This document shows, one piece after another, positions 17,740 through 25,491 of a stretch of DNA of 64,000 bases. The translations under genes were made by a program, and so were the position numbers. The stretch is taken from positions 62,001-126,000 of the forward strand of contig JBBSUC010000009.1 of assembly GCA_038235275.1 (NCBI GenBank), given 5' to 3'. The notes below the pieces were generated by a model. It was given only the letters and a program-made list of their open reading frames with translations, did not search any database and had not been told where the DNA came from. The stretch comes from Persicitalea sp038235275 (GTDB lineage: Bacteria > Bacteroidota > Bacteroidia > Cytophagales > Spirosomataceae). The first letter of the stretch is position 1; each line of letters opens with the position of its first letter.

Positions 17740-18651
17740 CTAAGAAGCTTCGGCGGGCGGATCGGCTTCGTAAAACTTGACGCCTTTTTCCCGCAAAAAA
17801 TCCTTAATGATGTTCACGTGGACACATTGCCCCACGTTCAAAAAAGGATAATTTGAGATCCGCTGCTTTTTACCACCGATCGAGACTTCTTTATTTATTT
17901 GGTCAAAACCCAAATGCAAATGCCGGGTGGCCGACTGCATCCCGTACACGATTCCGTGTCGGTCGAAGAGCGGGCCACCGCTTTGTCCGCGCAGGCCGGG
18001 TGTGCTGAGCTCGATGCCCTCGATGCGGTTCGTCACGGGATCTCCGATCTGGCGGGTCACGATGCCGTCGATGGGAAAACTCGGGGAAGCCTGCCGCCCC
18101 TCGGTCGTCCATTCGATGTCATCAATATCCTTGTTATAACGGTAATTAGTAAACTCCGGGAAGGGATAACCCAGGCGGCAGAGCGAGCGGCCTTGCTTCA
18201 CCTCATTACCATTACGTAGGAAAGTGGCGTAGCTTTGGTAGAAGGTGTTGTCGAAGCTGGAAAACTTGATGATGGCCAGATCCTGCGTAGGATGCGGCGT
18301 GATTTCCATCGTGAGTTCTCGCCGAATAGAGTTAAGGAAGTTTGGCAACAAGCGAATCACCGTCTCTTTCGTCATCCCGTGCTGGTCTTCCAGCCTTTTC
18401 AGGTGAAGCGCGTAATTCTTGTCTTTCTCGAACCGCCGCAACTCGGCTCTAAATTTCAGAAAATGGCCGTAAATGGCCTGACCGTTGATAAGCAGTTCGG
18501 CGACATGCTTGCAAGTTACTGCGCAACCTTCCTCATTCACAAAAAACATTGTTGCTGAGCCGGGCTCTATCTCTCCGCCGCCGTAATAACGCGTAATGAA
18601 GTGAATGGGACGGGTAAAAGGATTGACTTTTTCAATGGCGGTGACGAACAT
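17740..18651 (-). CDS. Trypsin-like serine protease (S1 family fold)
   Basis: A 303-residue protein with a plausible complete triad: His in TCKHVAEL (about residue 47), Asp in QDLAIIKF (about 123) and Ser in GQSGGPLF (about 224). There is no PDZ domain and no clear signal peptide, so it differs from DegP/HtrA and may act in the cytosol. The region between His and Asp contains a charged helical insert. Target unknown. Confidence 0.8.
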   Translation of the reverse strand: MFVTAIEKVNPFTRPIHFITRYYGGGEIEPGSATMFFVNEEGCAVTCKHVAELLINGQAIYGHFLKFRAELRRFEKDKNYALHLKRLEDQHGMTKETVIRLLPNFLNSIRRELTMEITPHPTQDLAIIKFSSFDNTFYQSYATFLRNGNEVKQGRSLCRLGYPFPEFTNYRYNKDIDDIEWTTEGRQASPSFPIDGIVTRQIGDPVTNRIEGIELSTPGLRGQSGGPLFDRHGIVYGMQSATRHLHLGFDQINKEVSIGGKKQRISNYPFLNVGQCVHVNIIKDFLREKGVKFYEADPPAEAS

Positions 18652-18747
18652 GGTCTTTCGAGGGGCAGAGGGAGGATGAGGGGCAAAGGGGCAAAGTTGC
18701 TGACTCCTAAACAGCCAAACCGTGCGCGTGGCCCCGTCAATAGCCGA

Positions 18748-19296
18748 CTAGTCGGCGCGAATGGCGGCGGTCGCTTCGGTTTGGTCCCAGTTGAGGATCA
18801 GATCGGTGCCGTAAGGTTTTGGTTCAAAAAATATCTTGAAATTTTCCGTCACCTGCGGGTTGACGCGGATGGGAACTTCAATGCGGGCAATGTCCATGCC
18901 GTCGTTGTATTGGGTGCCCCATTGACCCGTTTCGCGGTTGATGACAAGCTGCCACTTGGCGGGGCCGGGGATGGACCACAACGAATAGGTACCCGCCGGA
19001 ATGGAGGTGTCGGCAACTTTTACGTCATTGGCAAAGGTAATGAGTGTGGCTTCGTTGGCCCCGGTGCGCCACACTTTATCATAAGGAACGAGGGCGCTGT
19101 CGGTTTCGCGGCCAAAGATCAGACGGCCCTTTTTGGCAGGGCTACAGTATTGTATGCGAATATCCAGACCGTTCTGGTCGAACTCAGCCACGGCTTCGGG
19201 ACTGAACGATTTGGTGTAGCTGCGGTAGCCGATAAAGGCAGCGGCGGCCAGAATGAGAAGAAAAATAGCACTGAAAAGTAGAACTCTTTTCTTCAT
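18748..19296 (-). CDS. DUF2911 domain protein, membrane-anchored
   Basis: A 182-residue protein with an N-terminal hydrophobic anchor (about 5-25) and a single extracytoplasmic domain recognisable as DUF2911: RIQYCSPAKKGRLIFG, VWRTGANEATLITFANDV, PAGTYSLWSIPG and the closing acidic strand. The family is common in Bacteroidota and has no assigned function. One base separates it from the upstream DUF6089 gene, so they are probably co-transcribed. Confidence 0.85.
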   Translation of the reverse strand: MKKRVLLFSAIFLLILAAAAFIGYRSYTKSFSPEAVAEFDQNGLDIRIQYCSPAKKGRLIFGRETDSALVPYDKVWRTGANEATLITFANDVKVADTSIPAGTYSLWSIPGPAKWQLVINRETGQWGTQYNDGMDIARIEVPIRVNPQVTENFKIFFEPKPYGTDLILNWDQTEATAAIRAD

Positions 19297-19297
19297 A

Positions 19298-19972
19298 TTA
19301 TTCGGGACAAACGATGCGGTAAAAAGTATAGCTCACCGAAAACCCGAGGTAGTAGTAGGTATCCTTAGTGGTTAGGTCACCCTGATCGAGTTTGACGGTC
19401 GTGGTAGGAATTCCCCCCAGGTTGTCGAGGTGGTCGGTGAAAGTCTTGCGCGTACCGAACTCCAAACCGATGTTCCAGGGACGGTTGATTTGGTATTTTA
19501 CGCCGATGCCGTAAGGCAGCACCCAGCCTTTGGTGGCGTAGTCCGAAGTTTTTGGATTGGGAGAAAAACGCGAGTAGCCAATTCCCCCAAAGACGTAGGG
19601 CGTCCAGTTGAGCGCAAAGCGGCGATCTTCGTAATTCAAAAAATTGTACTCCGTGACTAGGCTGGCTTCCGACAGTTTGGTGCGGAACGAAAGGTTGCGG
19701 GCTTTCTGGAAAGGGTCTTTGCTGTGGGCGTCGTCGCCCGTGATGCTGCCCCGCATGATTTCGGCCCGAAAGGTGACCGATTTGCTCACGTTATACCGAA
19801 AAAAAAGACTCCCGCCGGGTCGAAAAAAACGGGGGTTCAAGGTCGGGGAAATATCGCCTTTATAATTCAGCCCCCCCAAACTCGCTCCAATCTCCACCTT
19901 CTGCGCCATGCCCACGCTACCCGTCAGCGACAAGGCGGCTAATATAAAAACACAACGCAGCAGAATAGACAA
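19298..19972 (-). CDS. DUF6089-type outer-membrane beta-barrel protein
   Basis: A 224-residue protein with a signal peptide ending SVGMAQ, then alternating amphipathic strands typical of small Bacteroidota barrels: EIGASLGGLNYKGDIS, FRAEIMRGSITGDD, YVFGGIGYSRF, and a C-terminal strand ending in aromatic residues. It is a shorter relative of the protein at 20104-21126. The start is TTG 19972, as no earlier ATG fits the signal peptide. Confidence 0.82.
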   Translation of the reverse strand: MSILLRCVFILAALSLTGSVGMAQKVEIGASLGGLNYKGDISPTLNPRFFRPGGSLFFRYNVSKSVTFRAEIMRGSITGDDAHSKDPFQKARNLSFRTKLSEASLVTEYNFLNYEDRRFALNWTPYVFGGIGYSRFSPNPKTSDYATKGWVLPYGIGVKYQINRPWNIGLEFGTRKTFTDHLDNLGGIPTTTVKLDQGDLTTKDTYYYLGFSVSYTFYRIVCPE

Positions 19973-20089
19973 AGAAGTTTAATTTAAAAATTAAGGAGGG
20001 TAGTTTATCAAATAGAAGGCGACTTTTCTGAACCGAACGCTCCGAAACACCCGCCTTAATTATCCACTGTCAATTGCCCATTGTCGCCA

Positions 20090-20101
20090 CGGGGCGCCCC
20101 G
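20090..20101. repeat. Perfect 12-bp palindrome shared with 16801 region
   Basis: CGGGGCGCCCCG sits two bases from the stop codon of the DUF6089 gene on the minus strand. The same core forms the centre of the palindrome at 16801-16816. It may serve as a weak hairpin at the mRNA 3' end or mark a dispersed repeat. Confidence 0.5.
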
Positions 20102-20103
20102 AA

Positions 20104-21126
20104 CTATTTCAAAGGTGGGCACTTGATTGGGCTGCCCAGGATGTAAATCAGGTGAATGCTCCCAGTCATATAAGTATCCTTTCGGGCCGGATTACCGCGT
20201 GATGTGCCGGGGGCAGCATATTCTGTTTGCCCGATGGCTACGAAAGGATCGATACCGGCATCGGTAATGCCGTATTGCTCAGCCAGAAATTTTTTGAGGC
20301 CTGCCGTACGGTCACCGCCTTTGCGGGCGGCGGTCGGCTCGGCAGAACGGTTAGACATGGCCCGCGAGAGGTCGTCTTTCAGTATATTGGGATCAGGATA
20401 ATTGCCACTCACATCGTCAAGGTAGTCGGACGTGGTGAAACGGAAACCCAATTCCGCTGACACGTCGAAATGCTCATTGATCTTGTAGCGAAGTCCAAAA
20501 CCGACCGGAATGGCTAGTGTAACAAGGGAGTAAGGTTTGGCGATGTTGTCGCCGGGGCTGCCCTGTCCTTCGGTACCGAGCGGCTGTAGCTTCACCCAGC
20601 GGTCGCCGTTCAGGTCGGGTTCACGGGCCATGGGGTTGTGGGCCACGGCAGCAATGCCCGCAAAAAGGTAGGGGCTGAACTGCGGACGGCGATCGTAGCT
20701 GCGGCTGTCGGGAATGATTTTGAAAATTCCCGTCAGGGCGAATTCCTTAAGGTCGTTTCGGAAGTGCAGGTTACGGGCAAAAGAAAGTGTTCTGCCGTTA
20801 GAACCTTTGTTCATCTTATAGTCGTCGCCCGTAATCCGCGCCCAGGTAAAAGACGCCCGTGCTCCGAAGCGCGGCGAAAAATGGCGGGTGTAGTCGGCCG
20901 TGGCACTCCACCGGAGCATGCCAAAAGTAGAGGCAAAAGGACGGCTGTAAGGGGCCAGATCGCCGTAATAGCTGGACGTGCCGATACCGACTGAAACACT
21001 GGAATAAGGAACGAAATTACTGCTTTTGAACTGCGCCGTAGCTGCTTCACTTACCAATAGCGTCAGCATGGCTACTGCCACTACCGTTGCTCTCGCTCTG
21101 CGGTTTCTTTCAAAAAATATTTGCAT
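20104..21126 (-). CDS. DUF6089-type outer-membrane beta-barrel protein, long form
   Basis: A 340-residue paralogue of the neighbouring barrel. After the signal peptide (cleavage near EAATAQ) it shares the same landmarks: SVGIGTSSYYGDLAP, FTWARITGDDYKMNKG, LHFRNDLKEFALTGIF, YLFAGIAAVAHNP and the FRFTTSDYLDDVSG loop. The extra length is a long soluble-looking loop at about residues 225-300. ATG 21126 is preferred to an in-frame TTG eight codons earlier. Presumably it sits in the outer membrane; function is unknown. Confidence 0.85.
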   Translation of the reverse strand: MQIFFERNRRARATVVAVAMLTLLVSEAATAQFKSSNFVPYSSVSVGIGTSSYYGDLAPYSRPFASTFGMLRWSATADYTRHFSPRFGARASFTWARITGDDYKMNKGSNGRTLSFARNLHFRNDLKEFALTGIFKIIPDSRSYDRRPQFSPYLFAGIAAVAHNPMAREPDLNGDRWVKLQPLGTEGQGSPGDNIAKPYSLVTLAIPVGFGLRYKINEHFDVSAELGFRFTTSDYLDDVSGNYPDPNILKDDLSRAMSNRSAEPTAARKGGDRTAGLKKFLAEQYGITDAGIDPFVAIGQTEYAAPGTSRGNPARKDTYMTGSIHLIYILGSPIKCPPLK

Positions 21127-21311
21127 GAGATTAAGCCGATTTTTCGGCAAAATTAGAATAGTTGACGGTTTGTTAGGGGTATTTCTTGAAAGAAACGATA
21201 TTGTTGAGGGTTTATTTGTGGGTTTATTGATTTGTTGAAGCGTTTAATCGTTGAAATGATGTTGAAACGGTCGGCCGTCGCCGTGTTTGGGCCGGTCCGC
21301 CGGTGCGGTTT
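21127..21311 (-). repeat. Long G-poor leader built of caac/ttcaac words, ending in a shared module
   Basis: Reading on the coding (minus) strand, the 150 bases before the DUF6089 start are a run of degenerate words such as catttcaacgattaaac, gcttcaacaaatcaataaac and cctcaacaatatcg. They resemble the leader of the permease at 23424. The distal end (21292-21310) holds CCGGTCCGCCGGTGCGGTT, a near copy of 15811-15829. A CAAAATTA (minus-strand TAATTTTG) at 21148-21155 is a possible -7 box. Confidence 0.6.
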
Positions 21312-21373
21312 AGCTGTTTAGAAGGCTTCCCTATGTGTCGTAGCGACGAACCGCTTTGTGCCTTTGCCCCTCC

Positions 21374-22531
21374 CTAATTCGACATTGCCTTCAACTCCTG
21401 CACTCCCTGGCCATTGCCAAGTAGCCGCTTGGCGCGAATGAAGCGGTTTTTCTCAAACTCGTCGTAGTTGGGCGCATCGGCGTTCATGCTGCTGACGCGG
21501 ACTTTGCCCGAGGCGTGAATGAATTCCTGGTTGCCGATCCACATGCCTACGTGCGTGACCTTCTCGGTGGTACTCTCACCAGCTTTCGTGCCAAAAAACA
21601 GCAAATCCCCGGGCCGAAGGTCGTCGAATCCCTGACTGGTATCCACCAACTCCCCCGAATGCACTTGTTGGGAAGCGTCACGAGGCAAGACCCAGCCGTT
21701 CAGCAAATAGATGGTTTTGGTAAAGCCGCTGCAATCCACGCCTTTGTACGACGTGCCGCCCCAGAGATAGGGCAAGCCCATCATACACTTGGCCGTCCCG
21801 ACCAATTTATCTTCGGAAATCGTCAGCGACGCCAGCCAGGCCGCGTAGGGCCGGGCGTCGGTTTTCGTCACGTAAGCGGTGCGACCGTCGGGATATTGCA
21901 CTTGGTAAAAGCCCTCTTTTTCATCCAGTAATTTTAGCAGATCACCGGCTACGAGGTCCGAGACCGTTTGGCCCTGTGCGTCGGTTTTTTCGTAAGAAAA
22001 AGTATAGGGCGATAAAACGATCACCTTTTCTGCGGCTTCCCAGGCCGCAGACTCTGCCTTTGTCATGCGTTGAAAACCGCCCCAATCCAGCCACGCGATG
22101 TAGTGGTCGGGCGTTTGCACCAGATACCAGCCCCGGTCCTTGTCCAGCACTTTCAAGGGCATTCCCAGCAGAGCTTGCGTAGCCAACTCAGCGGCGTCGC
22201 GGGGCTGCGAGCGAATATTGGCCACCGACAAGTTCACGACGCCGTAAATCTGCTCGCCCAAGACTTCGGCGGGCAGCGACTGAATGCTGTCCTGGTATTT
22301 TAGTCCGGCATCCGCCAATTTTTTCAGCAAATCACTTTTCGCCTCGGGCAAATTTGTTTTCCCTGTAAGAATACCCTTCTCATTGGCCTCGACCTGAAAG
22401 ATCGCTATCCGACGGTCGGGTGCGTACTGCTGCCGTACGTCTTCGATGGTTTTCTGCATAGCTGCCGGAGTCTGGGCATTGGCCCAACCAAGACTTAAAA
22501 TCAAAGCAGTAAGTGATAGGAAGAGTTTCAT
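21374..22531 (-). CDS. NlpC/P60 cell-wall hydrolase with SH3-like domains
   Basis: A 385-residue secreted protein with a signal peptide (cleavage near GWANAQ), two bacterial SH3-like regions in the middle (GVVNLSVANIRSQP; ADLLKLLDEKEGFYQVQYPDG) and a C-terminal NlpC/P60 domain. The catalytic Cys is in VDCSGFTKTIYLL (about 266) and His in THVGMWIGNQEFIH (about 324). It would cleave peptidoglycan stem peptides in the periplasm. ATG 22531 is chosen because it leads directly into the signal peptide. Confidence 0.92.
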   Translation of the reverse strand: MKLFLSLTALILSLGWANAQTPAAMQKTIEDVRQQYAPDRRIAIFQVEANEKGILTGKTNLPEAKSDLLKKLADAGLKYQDSIQSLPAEVLGEQIYGVVNLSVANIRSQPRDAAELATQALLGMPLKVLDKDRGWYLVQTPDHYIAWLDWGGFQRMTKAESAAWEAAEKVIVLSPYTFSYEKTDAQGQTVSDLVAGDLLKLLDEKEGFYQVQYPDGRTAYVTKTDARPYAAWLASLTISEDKLVGTAKCMMGLPYLWGGTSYKGVDCSGFTKTIYLLNGWVLPRDASQQVHSGELVDTSQGFDDLRPGDLLFFGTKAGESTTEKVTHVGMWIGNQEFIHASGKVRVSSMNADAPNYDEFEKNRFIRAKRLLGNGQGVQELKAMSN

Positions 22532-22668
22532 AACTATTTGTTGAATTGCACAATCATTTAGAGCAAATACTTTGTGTCCGCCGGGCGGCCCCGTTTGGAA
22601 CTTTGCCCCTCTCTTAAAAAACACCGAAAGTTCGCTATTTTTACCGAAAAAGAATTTTGCTCCTCCCC

Positions 22669-23295
22669 ATGATCGCCAGCCACGACCTCACGTTTTCCTA
22701 TTCGCCCCAGAAAAATTTCGTCTTTCCCGACCTGCGTTGCGCCGGGCGTGAGGCACTGCTGATTTTGGGACAGTCGGGTAGCGGTAAGACCACTTTGTTG
22801 CATTTGCTGGCTTTACTATTGCAACCGCAATCCGGCGAAATTAAACTCGACGGTCAAAGTTTGCAAAATCTCAGTGCCCGCCAGGCCGGACGGGTGCGGG
22901 CGCAGCAAATCGGCATTATTTACCAGCGCGCGCACTTTGTAAGTTCGCTAAGCGTACTGGATAATATCCTTTTGGCCAATTACCTTGCCAATAAAAATCA
23001 GGATAAAAACAAAGCCGCCCAACTCGCCGAACAATTGGGCTTTGCCGAACATTTATTCAAGAAACCCAATCAACTTAGCCAGGGCGAGCAACAGCGGGTA
23101 AGCATCGCCCGCGCGCTGATGAACGACCCGGCGGTAATCCTGGCCGACGAACCCACCGCCAGCCTTGATGACGACAACTGTCATAAAGTAGTCACCTTAC
23201 TAAAAAAACAATCCCAGTCCATCGGGGCCAGCCTCATCGTCGTCACCCACGACCAGCGGTTGAAGGAGGCGTTTGGGGAGTGGCTTACGTTGTAG
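22669..23295 (+). CDS. ABC transporter ATP-binding protein, LolD-like
   Basis: A 208-residue ATPase with Walker A GQSGSGKTTLLH (about 35-46), signature LSQGEQQRVSIARAL (about 137-151) and Walker B VILADEPTASLDDD. It belongs to the LolD/MacB-type group that pairs with FtsX permeases. ATG 22669 is preferred over the TTG four codons earlier. The permease follows after 128 bases of word-repeat leader, and a DUF3299-like periplasmic protein comes next. Confidence 0.9.
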   Translation: MIASHDLTFSYSPQKNFVFPDLRCAGREALLILGQSGSGKTTLLHLLALLLQPQSGEIKLDGQSLQNLSARQAGRVRAQQIGIIYQRAHFVSSLSVLDNILLANYLANKNQDKNKAAQLAEQLGFAEHLFKKPNQLSQGEQQRVSIARALMNDPAVILADEPTASLDDDNCHKVVTLLKKQSQSIGASLIVVTHDQRLKEAFGEWLTL

Positions 23296-23359
23296 TTTTA
23301 AGGGGCAAAGGGGGCAGAGGCACATAGGCACAAAGCTGCTGACGACTAAACACTTCAAC

Positions 23360-23423
23360 AACTAAGCATTTCAACAGTAATTCATCAATTATACAATTCA
23401 ACGATTACACGATTACACAACCT
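23360..23423 (+). repeat. Word-repeat leader of the permease gene
   Basis: The 64 bases before ATG 23424 consist of degenerate, G-poor reiterations (ttcaacaac, atttcaacag, attcatcaatt, attcaacgattacac, gattacac). Just upstream, 23300-23350 contains ggggcaaaggg and caaagctgctgacgactaaac, closely matching caaagttgctgactcctaaac at about 18690-18712. Confidence 0.65.
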
Positions 23424-24668
23424 ATGAATCTTGCCAAAATTAGCTGGGCTAACCTTAAACAGAAGAAGCTGAGCAGCTTTTTGAGCGGGTTGCTGCTGGC
23501 GCTGGGGATCGGCATTATTTCGTTGCTACTGTTGCTGAATCAGCAGCTCGATGCGCAGTTTCGGCGAAATATTCGGGGCATCGACATGGTAGTGGGGGCC
23601 AAAGGCAGTCCGCTGCAACTGATTTTGTCGAGTATTTACCAGATCGATGCCCCCACGGGTAACGTGCCGCTGGCGGAAGTCAATAATTTGCGAAGGAACC
23701 CCTTCGTCAAGACCGTCATTCCGCTTTCGCTGGGCGACAACTACCGGGGCTTCCGCATCGTGGGGACTACGCCCGCCTACGTGCAGCATTTTGAAGCAAA
23801 AGTAGCCCAGGGAAAACTCTTCGCCACCACGCTGGAAGCCACGTTGGGCGGAAGAGTAGCCGAAGCCACGGGTCTGAAAATCGGTGATACCTTCGCCAGC
23901 GCCCACGGCCTGGACGAAGAAGGCGACGCCCACGGCGACACCAAATACCGGGTCGTGGGCATTCTGGAACCCAATGGCTCGGTAATCGACCAACTCATCC
24001 TAACCGACTTGAGCAGCATCTGGGCCATCCACGAACACGCCGAATTGCCGCCGCCGGGTGTCAAAGAAAACGATCCCGCCCACGAAGAACTTGACGCCGA
24101 AGCCGCGCCCCGCGCCGCTGACGAAAAGCAAGTAACGAGTGCCCTCATCAAGTTTCGCAGTCCAATGGGTTTGGTGGCCCTGCCTCGGCAAATCAACGCC
24201 AACACTTCCATGCAAGCGGCGCTACCGAGCATCGAGATCAATCGCCTGTTTTCGCTGTTGGGTGTGGGCATCGACACGCTGCGGGCGCTGGCGCTGGTCA
24301 TCATGCTCATCGCCGGGGCCAGCGTTTTCGTTTCTTTGTACAATTCCCTGAAAGACCGCAAATACGAAATGGCCCTCATGCTCTCGATGGGTGCTTCGCG
24401 TACCCGACTTTTCCTTTTACTGTTATTGGAAGGATTATTTTTGGCTGTGCTGGGTTACCTCGCGGGAGTCTCACTGAGCCGCCTCGGCCTCTGGCTGTTC
24501 AGCCGCGCCGCCGAGCAGGACTTGCACTATTCACTGAACCAATTCGGCATCCTGCCGGAAGAAATTTATCTACTTGGCGGCGCGTTGATAATCGGTGTAT
24601 TGGCCGCTGCCCTGCCTTCGCTGGGCGTCTATCGTCTCAACATTTCAAGAACCCTGGCTGAGGACTGA
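23424..24668 (+). CDS. FtsX-family ABC permease with His/acid-rich periplasmic insert
   Basis: A 414-residue permease with one N-terminal TM helix (about 18-40), a MacB-type periplasmic domain and three C-terminal TM helices (about 288-310, 338-362, 378-402). The periplasmic domain carries two His/acid-rich stretches: SAHGLDEEGDAHGDTKY (about 159-175) and IHEHAE...DPAHEELDAEAAP (about 201-229). Such loops often bind divalent metals, and the following gene is DUF3299-like, so a role in metal handling is possible. This is inference. Confidence 0.85.
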   Translation: MNLAKISWANLKQKKLSSFLSGLLLALGIGIISLLLLLNQQLDAQFRRNIRGIDMVVGAKGSPLQLILSSIYQIDAPTGNVPLAEVNNLRRNPFVKTVIPLSLGDNYRGFRIVGTTPAYVQHFEAKVAQGKLFATTLEATLGGRVAEATGLKIGDTFASAHGLDEEGDAHGDTKYRVVGILEPNGSVIDQLILTDLSSIWAIHEHAELPPPGVKENDPAHEELDAEAAPRAADEKQVTSALIKFRSPMGLVALPRQINANTSMQAALPSIEINRLFSLLGVGIDTLRALALVIMLIAGASVFVSLYNSLKDRKYEMALMLSMGASRTRLFLLLLLEGLFLAVLGYLAGVSLSRLGLWLFSRAAEQDLHYSLNQFGILPEEIYLLGGALIIGVLAAALPSLGVYRLNISRTLAED

Positions 24669-24691
24669 GCCGTTTCCATAAGCATCAGCCC

Positions 24692-24723
24692 TTGTTTCCA
24701 AAACAAAAATTGCCGTACTTTTG
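24692..24723 (+). promoter_or_regulatory. Bacteroidota-type promoter of the DUF3299-like gene
   Basis: TTG at 24692-24694, 21 bases, then TACTTTTG at 24716-24723. Both boxes match the -33/-7 consensus. The ATG at 24787 lies about 55 bases downstream of the expected start site, so this gene can be expressed apart from the transporter. Confidence 0.7.
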
Positions 24724-24786
24724 TCCTAACATTCAAGCAATGAACTTGTTTCCGTTTTCTCATTGAGTTCATCACTCCTATCTAAA

Positions 24787-25230
24787 ATGAAACGTACCAT
24801 TACTCTTTCAATCCTCGCCTTTGCTCTCCTCTCCTTCGCCCCGGCGGCCGACCCCGTCAAGCTGACCTGGGAAACGCTACGGGACGTGACCTTCAAGAAA
24901 AAGTGGTATCCCGACGAGTCGGTCTATATGCTCTACCCGACCTTCGGCCCGGCGGTGCAAAAACTGAAAGGCAAAGAAGTGAGTGTCACGGGCTACATCC
25001 TGCCCATCGACCTCGACGCCAATATATACGTGCTGTCGGCCTTTCCGTACAGTGCGTGTTTTTTCTGCGGTGGCGCGGGGCCAGAGTCGGTCATGGCGCT
25101 GAAATTCAAGAAGAATCCCCGCAAGTTCAAGACCGACGAGCGGCTGACCTTCAAAGGCACGCTGGCCCTAAACGCCGACGATATTTACCAGATGAATTAC
25201 GTGTTGGAAAACGCGGAGGTAGCGGAATGA
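24787..25230 (+). CDS. DUF3299-like periplasmic protein
   Basis: A 147-residue exported protein: signal peptide (about 1-19), then a single domain with TWETLRDVTFKKKWYP, KGKEVSVTGYILPID and the cysteine segment ACFFCGGAGPESVMALKF (Cys about 89 and 92), which is typical of DUF3299. In several bacteria DUF3299 proteins sit beside an ABC ATPase and an FtsX permease, as here, in zinc-responsive loci. Whether zinc matters here is inference. ATG 24787 is preferred to the start eight codons upstream, which only lengthens the signal peptide. Confidence 0.75.
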   Translation: MKRTITLSILAFALLSFAPAADPVKLTWETLRDVTFKKKWYPDESVYMLYPTFGPAVQKLKGKEVSVTGYILPIDLDANIYVLSAFPYSACFFCGGAGPESVMALKFKKNPRKFKTDERLTFKGTLALNADDIYQMNYVLENAEVAE

Positions 25231-25421
25231 GAATTATGAAAAAACTACGGATTGATGACAGGGAAGAAATTGACAAATCTGGTCAGGAGCAGTCCGTTAT
25301 TGCTCATCCCGTTTTTGACGAGGATTATATTAACGATCTCATTGTCAGAGCTAAGCAGAATTGGGAAGGGATTGATCCTGATGAATGGCTGCAAAGTATT
25401 CGGGGAGAATATGGGGTATAA
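25227..25421 (+). CDS. Small antitoxin-like protein, no partner seen
   Basis: A 64-residue protein whose ATG overlaps the stop of the DUF3299-like gene (ATGA). The C-terminal half, DLIVRAKQNWEGIDPDEWLQSIRG, with an ending W-L-x-x-I-R-G-x-Y pattern, resembles short tails of small antitoxins of the VapB-like kind, as far as I recall. A toxin would normally follow, but the next 70 bases encode nothing recognisable before the esterase signal peptide. It could be an orphan antitoxin or an unrelated small protein. Confidence 0.5.
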   Translation: MRIMKKLRIDDREEIDKSGQEQSVIAHPVFDEDYINDLIVRAKQNWEGIDPDEWLQSIRGEYGV

Positions 25422-25491
25422 TCCTACGCTTGCTATCCTTCTCTTAATTTTAAGTCCAGAAGCACTTTACTCAGGAAAAACAAAGTCACCC

